A stretch of 64,000 nt of DNA from the NCBI GenBank assembly GCA_030762175.1, contig CM060834.1, forward strand, positions 32,244,501 through 32,308,500, read 5' to 3'. The position numbers and the translations under genes were made by a program. Position 1 is the stretch's first letter; each line of letters opens with the position of its first letter. This stretch comes from Metallyticus violacea. Taxonomy: Eukaryota > Arthropoda > Insecta > Mantodea > Metallyticidae. Shown in pieces: positions 1 to 11,010 of the stretch. The notes beneath the pieces were generated by a model. It was not told the origin of the DNA. It saw only the letters and a list, made by a program, of their open reading frames with translations, and did not search any database.

Positions 1-605
1 TCAAAACCAATACAGTGTAAAATTTTTATTGAAATTAAAAATGCAGATTCCAAGCCCAAAGAGAAAAAAATCAGGCATTTACCAGATTAATTGTAAGGAT
101 TGTGAAAAAAATCCATGCAGGAAAAACAGAGAAAAATATAGGCATTAGGTACAAGGAACGTAGGAGGAACATCCGTTACAAACAAATAGATAAATCAGTT
201 GTGGCAGCACATTTTTGGAATGGAAACCGTGAAATAGAAAAAACATCAAGTTATTAAAAACTGTTCAACAACCAAAAGAATCAAACATATGGGAAAGGAT
301 TTATATAAAAAAAAACACGAGCAAAACCTTAAAAATTTCAACATCCTGGAAAGAGACAGCTCTTTATTCAAGTTTATCACAAGATCACCAGAGTCAACCC
401 AGATACCTACCTATCCACTCAATTTCTACGAATGATCCAAAAGTCATTTAATAGCTGAGGATGTGTACAGTTGTTCCATAAAATATGTCCAGAGTATGTC
501 TCATGTAAGTGAAACCATAAAGAGTGTTAAATATTTTGACTTAGAAGAGATTATTAATGCATGTTTCACTGTGTTCGATTCCAAACTGAATTAATATTGA
601 AATGT
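1..605 (+). mobile_element. Penelope-like element family A, 3' fragment
   Basis: Broken frames from about 60 to 240 read KKSGIYQINCKDCEK, then GKTEKNIGIRYKERR, the GIY-YIG endonuclease that ends Penelope-like reverse transcriptases. After it comes the family's conserved 3' segment: ACAGCTCTTTATTCAAG, then AGCTGAG near 455, and the terminal CTGTGTTCGATTCCAAA near 570. Copies of this tail also occur at 4255-5210, 18930-19200 and 58318-58860. Cut by the window edge and disabled by stops. Confidence 0.85.
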
Positions 606-931
606 TCTGAAAAATTTAATAGTAAATAGAACCTAAGAGCGTTAAACTGACTCAGAGCTAATTAAGAATAAAAAATAAAAGTATCTCTATGAAGGAGCAC
701 AATGATGCTCATCCTGAATTTTAAATGCCCAAAAATACTGTGTGACTAGTCATCATATGACTTAAATGAGCTAATATTGACACCTGCAAAGCTTTCCATT
801 TTGCAGGTAAATGGAGTCTTACTAGTTAACTATTGTTGATGGAAAATAGCCTACTAGATTATTTTTCCAAACATTTCCTGTATAATATTATGCACTAACA
901 TACCAGTTTGATATGAAACAGCTGAACTTAC
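606..931. other. Gld2 intron downstream of exon 6, unassigned
   Basis: Apart from the splice donor at its right edge nothing is recognised here. The next Gld2 exon is not visible before the left edge. Confidence 0.6.
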
Positions 932-1100
932 CACAATGTCGCAGATATTTGAGGAGTTGTTCTAGGTGACCTACTGCTTCATTGCGTTGGTCCATTTCTG
1001 CATGTCGAACAAGAAGGCACATGTCCACATCACTATTGTCGCTGCCAAAACCATTCATTGTGGATCCCACAAGATACAATCCATAACGTGGAAAAGATGT
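932..1100 (-). CDS. Gld2: Gld2 exon 6: nucleotidyltransferase catalytic core
   Basis: This exon encodes the start of the Pol-beta-like nucleotidyltransferase fold of GLD-2, the cytoplasmic polymerase that adds poly(A) to 3' ends of selected mRNAs and small RNAs. It translates to about residues 376-431 of the visible protein. The signature YLVGSTMNGFG followed by SDNSDVD gives the GS motif (387-388) and catalytic Asp 399 and 401; the third catalytic Asp must lie in an exon off the left edge. The acceptor is a T-rich tract ending TTTTGTAG, just before ACATCT at 1100. The donor is GTAAGT at 931. Entry phase 0 matches exon 5; one base of the next codon is left over at the end. Family assignment rests on the motif and on its junction with exon 5. 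Confidence 0.96.
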
Positions 1101-2150
1101 CTACAAAAAAAATGTCCCAATTAATCCGAACATTTTATTTAATTAAGGAAAAATGCTGTATGAGTCTCTGTGACAACTTATTTAAATTAATATGTCCCCT
1201 AGTCACAACTAATCAAGCAACTGTTGACATTATTGGCTCTAATTTTCTAAACATTTTTGGCACCATCATTTGAAGTAGTTACCTACGAGAAATGGGTTTG
1301 AATTTTCAATAGATATTCATTTTCAAATCCTCTAGAGCACACAGATTTCTTCCATATTCTCTGAGCACCCTTTTCTTCAGTTTATATTTTTCTTTGTTAA
1401 GATTTCCCATCTCCCAAACTATTTCCACTTATCTTGCTTATTCTGGAAAGATCTGAAAATCTAGCACTAGATAGCTTTGTATTAAATTATCTCTAATCTT
1501 TATTATATACATATTATAAGTGAAACCTCATTGTGAAATTATTTAAAGTGAACCATTTTATATTGTTTATGACTGTTAACGCATCTAGAAAGTTTAAATA
1601 TCCAACATTTATCAGTGGCAGATCACGAACTCTATTACGGACTTATTACTACACAAAAATTATAAAAAATTAAATTAATGTGCCACAAGAACTACAATGA
1701 AAACACTCCAAAAAGATACCAAAGAATTTTTTTTTGTAATTTTCCAATTAAAAAAGAGCCTGCTTATGTTTTGTGAAATTTGTACATTTTACAAATTTCT
1801 ATTTCCTGAAATTTATTTATTTTTTTATGTAAATTGTAAATGCAAAATATATTTAGCAAACCATATTTACTTTACAAACAGTACTTAATTTTTCAACTTA
1901 ATTTTCTCAACAAAATACAGGTGGAGTAAATGTCTACAAAGTACATATCTATGAAAATAAGAGCAGATAGGAAATGTCATTAATACTCATTTTGTTTGAA
2001 ATATAATATATTAATATCATTTTAATAATATGTATTTTAATTCTGGTTATAACACAATCATACACTTCAGTGATTTCAGTAAAAATTTGTCAAAGACACT
2101 TTTGAAAATTAGTGCACATTAGATACTGTTGAATTAAATCAGAAAAGTGA
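1101..2150. other. Gld2 intron 5, AT-rich, nothing recognised
   Basis: AT-rich sequence with homopolymer runs. Short open frames, including one of 63 codons near 1700, show no domain. A polypyrimidine tract and AG acceptor for exon 6 lie at the left edge. Confidence 0.6.
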
Positions 2151-2151
2151 T

Positions 2152-2362
2152 TTCATTCCCACCAGGACCATCCTCCCTGACTGAGGTGTTTTTTTTTTAA
2201 GGTACTCATAAATGGCAAATGCCAGGGAGGTATGAAAAGCTTTGACCTGCAATACTTCCTGCCTTAAAAAAATCCTTTACCAATTTATCATTTCAGCTCA
2301 TGTTCAGTGTTGTCCAATTCCTGTGGTGCCTCAGCAGGGGGGAGAAAAAAAAAAAAAAAACC
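2152..2362 (+). mobile_element. SINE1 copy (5'-truncated)
   Basis: Matches the body of a tRNA-derived SINE repeated six times in this window: ACCAGGACCATCCTCCCTGACTG, then CATAAATGGCAAATGCC, GGGAGGTA, a stretch of A with CCTTTACCAATTTATCATTTC, and TGTGGTGCCTCAGCAG, ending in a poly(A) of about 17. The tRNA-like head is mostly missing. Confidence 0.85.
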
Positions 2363-2364
2363 AA

Positions 2365-4245
2365 CTTTGCAAAAGACTAATGACACACCAATGATTTAAG
2401 TATATGCAACTATTTTTAATTTAAACTCTGCTGCTGCTAAAGCATTGCATCAATCACTCATTTAAATGTCCAACCAACATTTACTGTTGCCAAACCTATA
2501 TCTTAAGCATTTTCAAGCTGCTGACCATGTTAATGTTTAGTGACTGATGGAGGTTCACTTATTCCAACAATGAATAAACTTTCAGAAACTAAGACTGCTT
2601 CGTGCTTCTGAACATAACTGAAGTTGCAGGCGGGCTCCTACAAACGATGTTATTACAGTACATTACATAATGTAATTGCAAATAGTATTGACATAAATAA
2701 ATTTTCGATGATATATTTGTTTCTTCATGAAAATCTAGAAGTTTACCATTTTCTTCATTAAAACCAGAAATGTAAAGAAGAATTGATTAAATGGAATACA
2801 GTCAGCAGCTGTTTTCTAATATGAAAAGAACAGCATTGATGTTCCAACCTCAAAGTGTCCAAGTGGTTTAAGCATTACTTGATAGATTATATGTTATATG
2901 GATTTCAATCTCGCACAATTTCTACACTTTTTATTTAATTTTTTCATTGTTTGTGTGACTAGCAACTCAGTATAGAGTTACTTTTTAAATTTATAAAAGT
3001 TTTAATGCATGTAGCTTTAAAATGTATACTGCTGCCATAAGACGCTTTCTACTGTGGAATTAAAAAAGAAATGTGTACATATGAGAATGGTTCGTCTTTA
3101 TTTAAAATTAAAATAAACAAATAAAACAAAAAATAAATTAAACAAAAAACTTCATACTTAATATCCTCCATGCTTGAAAAACTTGTTGGAATCTACCAGC
3201 TGGCAAACAGCTGTAAAGAATTAGAAAGTGACAATCTGCATCAATTGGGCAGCAGAGGTAAAGGGTCTTCTTTCTACCTCTGCCCAAAGACATTTATCAT
3301 CCCCTCCCCCAAGTAGAAAGTCTTTTACAACCTGGGCTGTTTCTTTTCTACCTGTTGGTCTTCCCTACTTTGCTGAGCTCAATGCCTCCTAGTTCATTCT
3401 GATATGCCATGCTTACAAGCAACCTCAGACAGTGAAAATCCTGCATTAATCAAAGTTAACCATCAAGGCGCCATATTTCAATTAAAAGATAAACATGTCA
3501 ACAGCAAGCAGTTATGAGAGACAAAATAGTATCCTTTAGTTCAGCCAGTCACTAAGAGAGGTAGTAGTATGCCATAGCACATGGGTTGAGTGGCTGGCTC
3601 TAGAGTAGTATAAAAGAAATAATATGAACATTTGTAGCACTGAACCAAACAAAGTTCTCATTGTTTTAATACTGTGATCAAAATATTACGGTAAGACACA
3701 TATATTTATTAAATGACTAAAAAGAAATATTTTACTTTAAAGAAATTAACAATGGGATACATTTTCTTTCTTAATCAGTGGAAGGATGTTGAATTGAAAG
3801 AAAAATGATGATTTATTTATAATTTATTTTAAAATGATACTTTATATTTAATTTAAGACAAATTATATTGTTCATAAAAACAAATAAGATGCAAGATTCT
3901 AACTTGCAATAGTTTCCAACATCATATCCTATTTGAGCCATCTGAGCCACTTGGCCACAGCCGCAATCTACCTGCAGGCTTGCTGTAGGGGGTACTAGCA
4001 TCTTCTTTAAACATGTACTCACTCTCCTTTGAAATCCATCATCTGTACGGACTTTATTTGAAGGACTTACAATCTAATTTTTCCAAAATTAAGAAAGAGA
4101 AGTCAGTTTAATATTTGTGAAAAATATTTTTACAGTTTTGTCATAAAAAATCAAGATCAGGTCTAATGAGGTCTTAATTGCATAAGAATACGATATATAA
4201 CAAATTCTTACATACCAAGTAATGAATAGAACATTCTTTCTCAAC
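2365..4245. other. Gld2 intron 5, unassigned
   Basis: No gene or element is confidently recognised. A short hairpin (GCAGAGGTA / TACCTCTGC) lies near 3250-3292. A tRNA-like A-box (minus strand GTGGCTCAGATGG near 3950) has no convincing B-box. Confidence 0.5.
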
Positions 4246-4254
4246 ATTAAATGA

Positions 4255-4855
4255 AATTTGGAATCTAACACAGTGAAACACAAATTAATAATCTCTTCTA
4301 TGTTGAACTATTTGAAACACACTTTTTGGCTTTACTTACTGGAGATTACATGTTTCGTGGACTCTCATCTACATCCTCAGTTGTTAAATGACTCTTGGAT
4401 CATTATTGTCTATAAACATGTTATTTCTGTAGATGCCAAATTCAAGTTTATTATTACATATTATCTTCAGATGTAAAAATGGCAACATATTTTCTGTTTC
4501 ATTTTGACAGGGAACTTAATTATAGGATCTTGCAGGTTTAAAATGTACACATATTCCACATGAATTTGTTTATTATGGTGAACACACCATCTACATATCT
4601 GTGCCAAACTTTAAAAATGTGAGGGTAAGCCTTAGTGATGTTCATCCCAAAATAGCTCATGAATAGGTTGGCTAGAAAAGGTGATAATGGGCTGCCTATT
4701 ACTAGCCCTACTTTCTGTTTAAAGACTTTGTCCTCAAATACAAAAAATACTTTATTTAAGCATAACTTAGTGAATTTGAGGTATTCTTTTAAGTTGGGAA
4801 AAAATCTACATAGAAAAACAAAGCGAAATATAGGCATTAGGTTGAAGGAACATTG
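4255..4855 (-). mobile_element. Penelope-like family A, minus copy (RT + 3' end)
   Basis: The left half of an inverted pair. From 4255 to about 4395 it is the reverse complement of the family A 3' terminus. From about 4545 to 4800 on the minus strand it encodes the reverse transcriptase palm: GLVIGSPLSPFLANLFM (motif B), then RYVDGVFTI, motif C with the second catalytic Asp of YVDD replaced by Gly. The GIY-YIG region between palm and tail is missing. It meets the plus-strand copy near 4800. Confidence 0.8.
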
Positions 4856-5212
4856 AATAAACATCCATTATCAACAAATAGAGAATTAATGGTGGCAGTA
4901 CATTTTTGGAATGAACACCATGAAATAGAAATAGATTTACATAAAAAACATGAACAAAACTAAATGAATTTCAACATTCCAGAAGCAGACAGTTTTTCAT
5001 TCAAGTTTTTCACAAGACCATCAGGGTCAACCCAGAATCCACCAACCCAACTTCTATGAATGATCCAACAGTTGTTTAACAGCTGAGAATGAGGGTCCAC
5101 AAAACATGTTCTGAGTAAATCTTCAGTAAGTGCAGCCAAAAAGAGTGTTTCAAAAAGTTCAACTCAGAAGAGATTAAGAATATTATTTGACGGACAGCAT
5201 CAATTTATTAAA
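4800..5212 (+). mobile_element. Penelope-like family A, plus copy (GIY-YIG + 3' end)
   Basis: The right half of the inverted pair. It begins abruptly in the GIY-YIG domain (RKTKRNIGIRLKEH), then carries the family A tail: AGCAGACAG near 4985, AGCTGAGAATGAGGG near 5080, and CTCAGAAGAG near 5163. Head-to-head arrangement with the minus copy puts both 3' ends outward. Confidence 0.8.
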
Positions 5213-5214
5213 TG

Positions 5215-7390
5215 TAGTTGCAATATGAGTGAGGCTGAATTTCATCACAGTTCCCTTAAAGATTCAAAAACAAGTAGATAATTTCAGCATTCACTTGTCT
5301 AGAACTGTAATTTAATGACTAACATTTATAGGTGTTACATTAACGTTCTTACAGACCACTGTTGCCCTTGGGGAGTATTTTTGAAACATATGGTACCAAA
5401 ACTCAGGGATAGGCAAAAAGATTACAAGGACAAAGGAGAAATTAGAGCGCTTCATATGACAAAAATAGAAAACAAGCACTTAGAGAGTGATTTTTGTGAT
5501 TATATGAGATTATAATGTTAGAGTAGGAAAAGAGCCGAGCCAGATGGGCAACAATCGCAACAAAAGGAGAGGGAAGGGTTTTATTTGGGGTAGAGCAGGG
5601 ATAATTAGATTGAAGATGGAAAAGAATGGGTCCACTTTGAGGAAAATAGATAAGGGTTTATATTGTATAATTGAAGAAGCATGAATTAGAAATGGGATAA
5701 CTTACAGATAGCAATTGTGATATTAAAAAGTTTGAAAAAGGAGTAAACAGATTTTGAGAAAAATTAGTAAATGTGTAAGGAGATAAGAGAGAAGTGGTGT
5801 ATGAAAGTAATTAAAGTAAAGGAAGAGGGTAGCTAGGAGATATTTGAAAGGGGTAGATAGTGGAAAGTAGGATCTATTACATATATAACCAGGGTGTTAG
5901 ATGTGTAGATCCTAAAATAAGCTCTCCAAGAATAGTTGTATAAATTGTATAGAATAGTACAGTACACAGATATTATTGGTATTTTGGAAAATATTGTACA
6001 TTATGTTGTTAAATCCTTAATTTTATTTCAGTAGAACACTCATCTGCTTTTCATAGGAAAGAAATAATAGAGGCGATACTTAAACTAAGATTAAAGGTTT
6101 TGTTTTGTTTTGTCTGAATACATAAGTTGCTCATATGTATGAGCATTCAATAATTTATTTACCTGAATACAAAATAAGTTCATAAGCATGCTGAAACAAG
6201 CTTCTGCATGGGGTGAAAATATCTTGGGGTGGAATATCTTTAGGCAACTCATGCACAGCCTTAGCTCAATCTATTTCCAATATTCTAAAAGATAGAGCAT
6301 ATGAACACAGTACAGAGAAATTGATCAATTTGGAGCACTGCTTGGTGATAAAATTTCTCATAAAGGAAGAAACGAAAGGAGATTCATGAATGCCTGCGGT
6401 TTAAGGTAAATCTACCCTATCAACATATACAGTTAATTTTGGAGCAAGTAGTTTAAATGGGATAGAGTATGCATTGAAGATATGGAGAGGCCAAAGCAAG
6501 CAACTTCTACAAGAATTTGCCAGAAAATGGATCTAGTTTTATCAATAAAATGAATTATTCTATTTCAAACTGCAAAAACTTGGAATCTTGTATGTTCAGT
6601 TTGAAAAATAATTCCTTGAACATTTTGAAAATGTTGATACCATGGCAGGACACGAGTGTCTAAGTCACGAGAACTTGGATGAGTACCATGTGCATTCTTT
6701 TCATTCTCTGGTGACTGAAGATAAGGCTTAAGTATATCATTGACACTATTGAGTCCAAAATAGAGTCTGCATTGCAAGCACGAGACTTCCCTTCATAAAC
6801 AAGTTTAATTTGTAAAAATCTGTTGCTTAAATTGTGGCAACTATCCACGAGGAATGATTTTTGCTTCTGGTATTCTGCTACAAAATTACCATAACTGCTG
6901 AGAGCTATACTAGCCAATGCTTGCTTTGCAGGAGACTAGTAGAAGAGATAAGGAAAACTCACAGCAGGGGATAGTATTCCCTTCATTACCATTACAGTGT
7001 ACTACTATAAATGTCAGAAAAAATGTAGGTGCCATCTAACCACGTGCAATTCAGCAGCTAAACTATCATCCTACAATTCTGCCTGCTACTGCAGATTATC
7101 TTCTGTTTTGAGCTCTAAAGAAATTTCTCAATTAATATATTTTTCAATGATAAGAAATCATGAAGGCTATGATGTGCATATTAACCAAAAGAATTTTTTT
7201 TCAAAATACCAAATGTCATTAAGGGAAAAGTGCATAAAATGAAGAAAGAACTGTCCAGAAATTTATTATATATATATACATACACACACATTTTTTTTAA
7301 ACTATAACATGTTTCACTAAATCTACTAAGACATCAACTTCAACACTATTGCTTGCTTAACTTATCAGTTTTTTCACTTAGAACATATTT
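5215..7390. other. Gld2 intron 5, mostly unassigned; possible LINE tail 5520-5880
   Basis: From 5520 to 5880 the plus strand is A/G-rich and reads KRRGKGFIWGRAGI, similar to the RGREG-AW--GIW-L block in the C-terminus of the LINE family at 21.6 kb, so a degenerate copy is possible. Elsewhere, including two overlapping minus-strand frames at 6565-6917, nothing is recognised. A short TA repeat lies at 7265-7280. Confidence 0.35.
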
Positions 7391-7537
7391 GTACAGTTGC
7401 CTGTCAGAAACTTCCGAAAAAATTTATGTTGGATTTGGTCTCCAGTGGTCTTATAATGAACTTGAATAGTGAATTTTCATTCAAGTCCAACAAAAGACCA
7501 CATGAATTGTTCTGGAAGTTTCCGACAGTCAACTTGT
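7391..7537. repeat. Foldback (MITE-like) element, about 147 bp
   Basis: Imperfect terminal inverted repeats: the left end reads GTACAGTTGCCTGTCAGAAA, and the reverse complement of the right end reads TACAAGTTGACTGTCGGAAA. Both continue CTTCC. A nested inverted repeat (GTGGTCTT / AAGACCAC) lies inside. Abuts SINE1 at 7537. Confidence 0.7.
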
Positions 7538-7765
7538 AGCTGAGGTCGTTAAGATACAGACTGGCGAGCAGGAGGTCTGGGGTTTAATTCCTGCCAGGAC
7601 CGTCTTCCCTGACAGATTTTTTCCAGGTTTTGCTCAGTCCTCATAAATAGCAAATGCTGGGGAGGTACCCTGAATTTAGGCCTGGAATGCTTCCTCCATT
7701 AAAAAAATTCTTTCTTCAGCGTCCACCACTTGTGATGCCTCAACAGGCTGAGATGTCAGCAATTG
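7537..7765 (+). mobile_element. SINE1 copy, near full length
   Basis: tRNA-like head with GTAGCTGAGGTCGTTAAGA and a B-box region GGGGTTTAATTCC, then the shared body (CCGTCTTCCCTGAC, CAGTCCTCATAAATAGC, GGGGAGGTACCCTGAA, TTCAGCGTCCACC, GATGCCTCAACAG). Plus strand, antisense to Gld2 within intron 5. Confidence 0.88.
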
Positions 7766-8139
7766 CCATATGAAAAAACTGGTAAATGAAGAAAGCAAGA
7801 GTGTTGAAGTTAACGTCTTAGTTTGGTGAATTACATTTGCTTACCTGCACTAGATTTCCACATTCGTTAAAATTAAACTTGTTTTTTTTCATACCCAGGT
7901 GGATAATGTTGAATACTCCTTGTAGTAAGAAGAATTATTAAAAATGTTATATGCTCCTCAGGTAAGCTAGGCACAGCTTCAGTGTTATAATTTTTCCCTT
8001 CCAAACTTCCACTTCACATAGGGCAGGACAACAAAATTTGTTGGGAAAAGCACAATGAAGAATAATTCATTGAGTTTTCTCTAAATTCTAAATTGCTTAC
8101 TTTGTACTAAAGTACTTAAGTAAATGTTTGAGTGCTTAC
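7766..8139. other. Gld2 intron 5 near exon 5, nothing recognised
   Basis: AT-rich intron sequence next to the exon 5 donor. No gene or repeat is recognised. Confidence 0.6.
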
Positions 8140-8241
8140 CTTGATATAAATATACAGACACTTCCACAAATGCATTTTCTTTCTATATGTTTCTTCTGTT
8201 TGCTGATTTGAAATAAATTTATTCCATATCCCTTCAGTGAG
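8140..8241 (-). CDS. Gld2: Gld2 exon 5: helical segment before the catalytic core
   Basis: A 102-nt exon encoding 34 residues, about 342-375, beginning LTEGIWNKF and including NQQTEETYRKKMHLW. This is the conserved helical segment that precedes the GS..D.D core in GLD-2 poly(A) polymerases. The acceptor is TTGTTTTCAG just before CTCACTG at 8241; the donor is AAG|GTAAGC at 8140/8139. Both ends are phase 0, so joining to exon 6 reads ..YIK-TSFPRYGLYLVG, as expected for the family. No frameshift or stop is seen. The flanking introns, about 6.5 and 7.0 kb, are mostly decayed transposons. Confidence 0.93.
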
Positions 8242-10050
8242 CTGAAAACAATCAGTGAGCCCCATTAGTTGATGGCATTTGATGCAACCATGATATACTA
8301 TATACTCCCTTATTATGAGTCTCATAACAGAATCTAACAGAATATATTTTTATTAGAGATCATTTTCAAGTTAAATTCACCCATTGTATATTATATATAG
8401 CACTAGAATTCAACATTTATAATCTTTTTTCATCCATGATTAATGCTGCTCTCCAAATATTACATCCTCCAAAAACAAATATACAGCTGACCAAAAAAGA
8501 TGTGCCAGTTTTTACAAGATGCTCAAATATCAAGCTTTGGCAACAATTAATGTACAACATATAAAGTTAAGGCAGGGACAAACTGTTGCCAAGCAGTTAG
8601 TGTGAAATTGTTAAATACATTAGTGTATGATATTGTAATGGCATTTAATAATGAGGATAAGAACCAAATTTGTAATGGACTTTAATAATGACAATGCCAT
8701 TAACATTGGGTGACAAATTTGCAATGGAATCTACGTGTCGTTGTAGATGTCGTTCCTAACTACCACCACAATATGTTTGGCTAGTTCACTGTTTGGTATC
8801 TAGCTGGATTTTTCAGATTGATACTTCTGGGGTGAAAGGAGTGTGACTTTGAGTATAACAAATCACAATGGATAGTAGTCTATGGAATTTATTAATGTCT
8901 TGTTTTAACTCACAATAGACTTTCTGATTAAAATGTGCTCTGAGAATATTATATGTGGACTGAATATGAAACAGATGTGGCATAATTTATATTTCTCTCC
9001 CGACAACTGTGCTTTAATGGCAATGTTCCTTTCATGGTTGGTAATACCAATGATACTCTATTTGATTTTATTTGATACTCTATGTAAATTCTCTTTATCA
9101 CTAATATATATTTAACTATATGGATACTAATTTGAACTCCTATTATTCACCACAACTAATAATTTGTAACTTCGTCCCACAAGATATTAATCGCCACTTA
9201 TCTTTAATGTTAAATGCAGCTTCTTTTTACAGAAGAGGAATGATTTCTTCTAATAAAATATAAAGCACAACTTCTTAAAGAATACAAAGCCCAATTAACT
9301 AAACAATTTGAAATATAAACCACCACTTATTACACTAGGATTGTAATAACACTATTCATTACAATGAATTATTTTCAACATAAGTATACTAAATGAATGA
9401 AATTTATTAATTTCTATTAAGTCGCAACACAGCTGTCTGTCTCGTGTTTCATTCTTGATGTTGTTATGCTTGCCAATGGTTGATTCTCTTAATATTACAA
9501 TTTTCTTTATCTGCAGTTTATCTTTCCATATTCTTGGCCATGTGTGTGGTCCTTTGAACCATTACACTTATATTATTAAGTAATGTCATAAAGGTCAACA
9601 AACAAACATTAAGACATACACTGCAATAGTTCTTATCTGATACATGAAATCTATACAAATGAGCATACGACTTAAAACATATTACTAACAAATAATTGAA
9701 TTGAAAATTAAAGCCCTTACCTAACATAAAAACATGAGCTAATGAGCTCATTAAATTTATATGATTAAAATCATATTATCAATGAATGTTTGGAGCTTTA
9801 AATTGAATATTATAGCCTTTATCTTACATAATAACACACGTAAATGGATTTCTTAAATTAACATAGCTATATCGCTATTACCATTAAATGTTTGTGACTT
9901 TATATTGAGCATTATAGCCCTTACCTAATGCAAAAACATATTAAAATGAACTAATCAAATTAATATAATTATACCACTGCTATCAAAAAGTGTTTAGGGC
10001 TTAAATTGTATATTTTCTTAAATGTAAATTGGAACTTGCACAGTGAAGCC
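8242..10050. other. Gld2 intron 4, unassigned
   Basis: A long AT-rich intron with no recognised element. Short open frames (8933-9115 plus, 9518-9751 minus) have no domain. Two loosely repeated segments near 9760-9820 and 9870-9930 contain ATTATAGCC and CCTTACCTAA-type motifs and may be an old tandem duplication. Confidence 0.5.
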
Positions 10051-10056
10051 AATCAT

Positions 10057-10390
10057 ATTAATTGATATCATTGTATGATTCAGTTGAACTACACACTCTT
10101 AAAGCTTCACTTACTTTTCATAAATGTATGGAACCGGTTTTGAGAACATTTTGTTCCCATCTTCAGCCAGGCTAAAGTTCAACTGTCGGATCATTCGTTA
10201 AAGTTCAAAGTACATTCGTTAAAGTTTAAAGTACATTCCCACAGTTCAACGAATGATCCGACAGTTGAACTTTAGCCTGGCTGAAGATGGGAACAAAATG
10301 TTCTTGAAACCAGTTCCATACATTTATGAAAAGTAAGTGAAGCTTTAAGAGTGTGTAGTTCAACTGAATCATACAATGATATCAATTAAT
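10057..10390. repeat. 334-bp Penelope-derived palindrome (family B)
   Basis: Arms of about 143 bp at 10057-10199 and 10248-10390 are near-perfect inverse copies, starting ATTAATTGATATCATTG and ending TGATATCAATTAAT. The 48-bp spacer carries two tandem copies of CATTCGTTAAAGTTCAAAGT (10192-10233). Each arm carries a Penelope 3' end, including CTGAAGATGGG and GAACAAAATGTTC. Lies in Gld2 intron 4, so the pre-mRNA should form a long hairpin here. Confidence 0.88.
10278..10318 (+). ncRNA. Hammerhead-ribozyme-like core (family B tail)
   Basis: Order of elements: TGG (stem I 5'), CTGAAGA 10281-10287, stem II with GAACA/TGTTC, GAAA 10306-10309, a minimal stem III AC-CA-GT, then the site GTT followed by CCA, which pairs with the stem I TGG. 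This is the minimal, short-stem-III form reported in Penelope-like elements. The opposite arm has a damaged GAAA (CAAAA). Confidence 0.55.
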
Positions 10391-10394
10391 GTAT

Positions 10395-11008
10395 ATTTTC
10401 TGCTTCAATATGTAGTTAAATTTTTCCTAAACGGCATTTCTTTTAACTTTACTTCGCATAAAAACAGACCATTATCCATTTGCATCTCCTTTCTATGATT
10501 GCCTAAAGCGTTCACATCATAGGTGTGGCTTGTCAAGCATGTGGCACAACCTAACAGTTGTTGTAGTTGATGGGATCATGCTAAAAAAACATGCAAGAAG
10601 ATTGTGCCAGTAAAGTTATAACCTACAAAAGCAAATTCTGTTAATGAACAAACTGAACTCTTTCTCTGTTCTTTCCACTGAGCAAGATTGAATGACAAGC
10701 AAATGCGCAATCAATTTACACATGATCATGTCATGATAAAGCATGCTTTAACTAGCCGAGAAGAAACATCCCACCTAGCTCAAAATAATGTGTTCCATGA
10801 AATCTGGATGCATTAATGCTATCACTCATCATTCGTCATATGCTAATTAAAATTAAAATTTCCTGAGATTCTTAAAATGTATAAGGACAAATTACTACTT
10901 TAACCAAAACTAATATATATATATAAATTAGTAGTAATTAATCCCCCCCTACCCACACACAAATTCCTTCTGTTAATCTTATATTATCATCATTAATTAT
11001 AGCCATTA
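10395..11008. other. Gld2 intron 4, unassigned
   Basis: Nothing recognised apart from a TA-rich run near 10910-10927 and a C-run near 10941-10952. Confidence 0.5.
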
Positions 11009-11010
11009 AA

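Noticed and set aside
3246..3292. Short hairpin as a microRNA precursor
   Set aside because: Stem of about 11 pairs with bulges is too short for an insect pre-miRNA.
3940..4030. tRNA-like A-box on the minus strand
   Set aside because: No B-box at the required distance and no cloverleaf.
6565..6917. Overlapping minus frames of 70 and 85 codons
   Set aside because: No recognised domain, no phase-compatible splice sites; insufficient to call a gene or a transposon.
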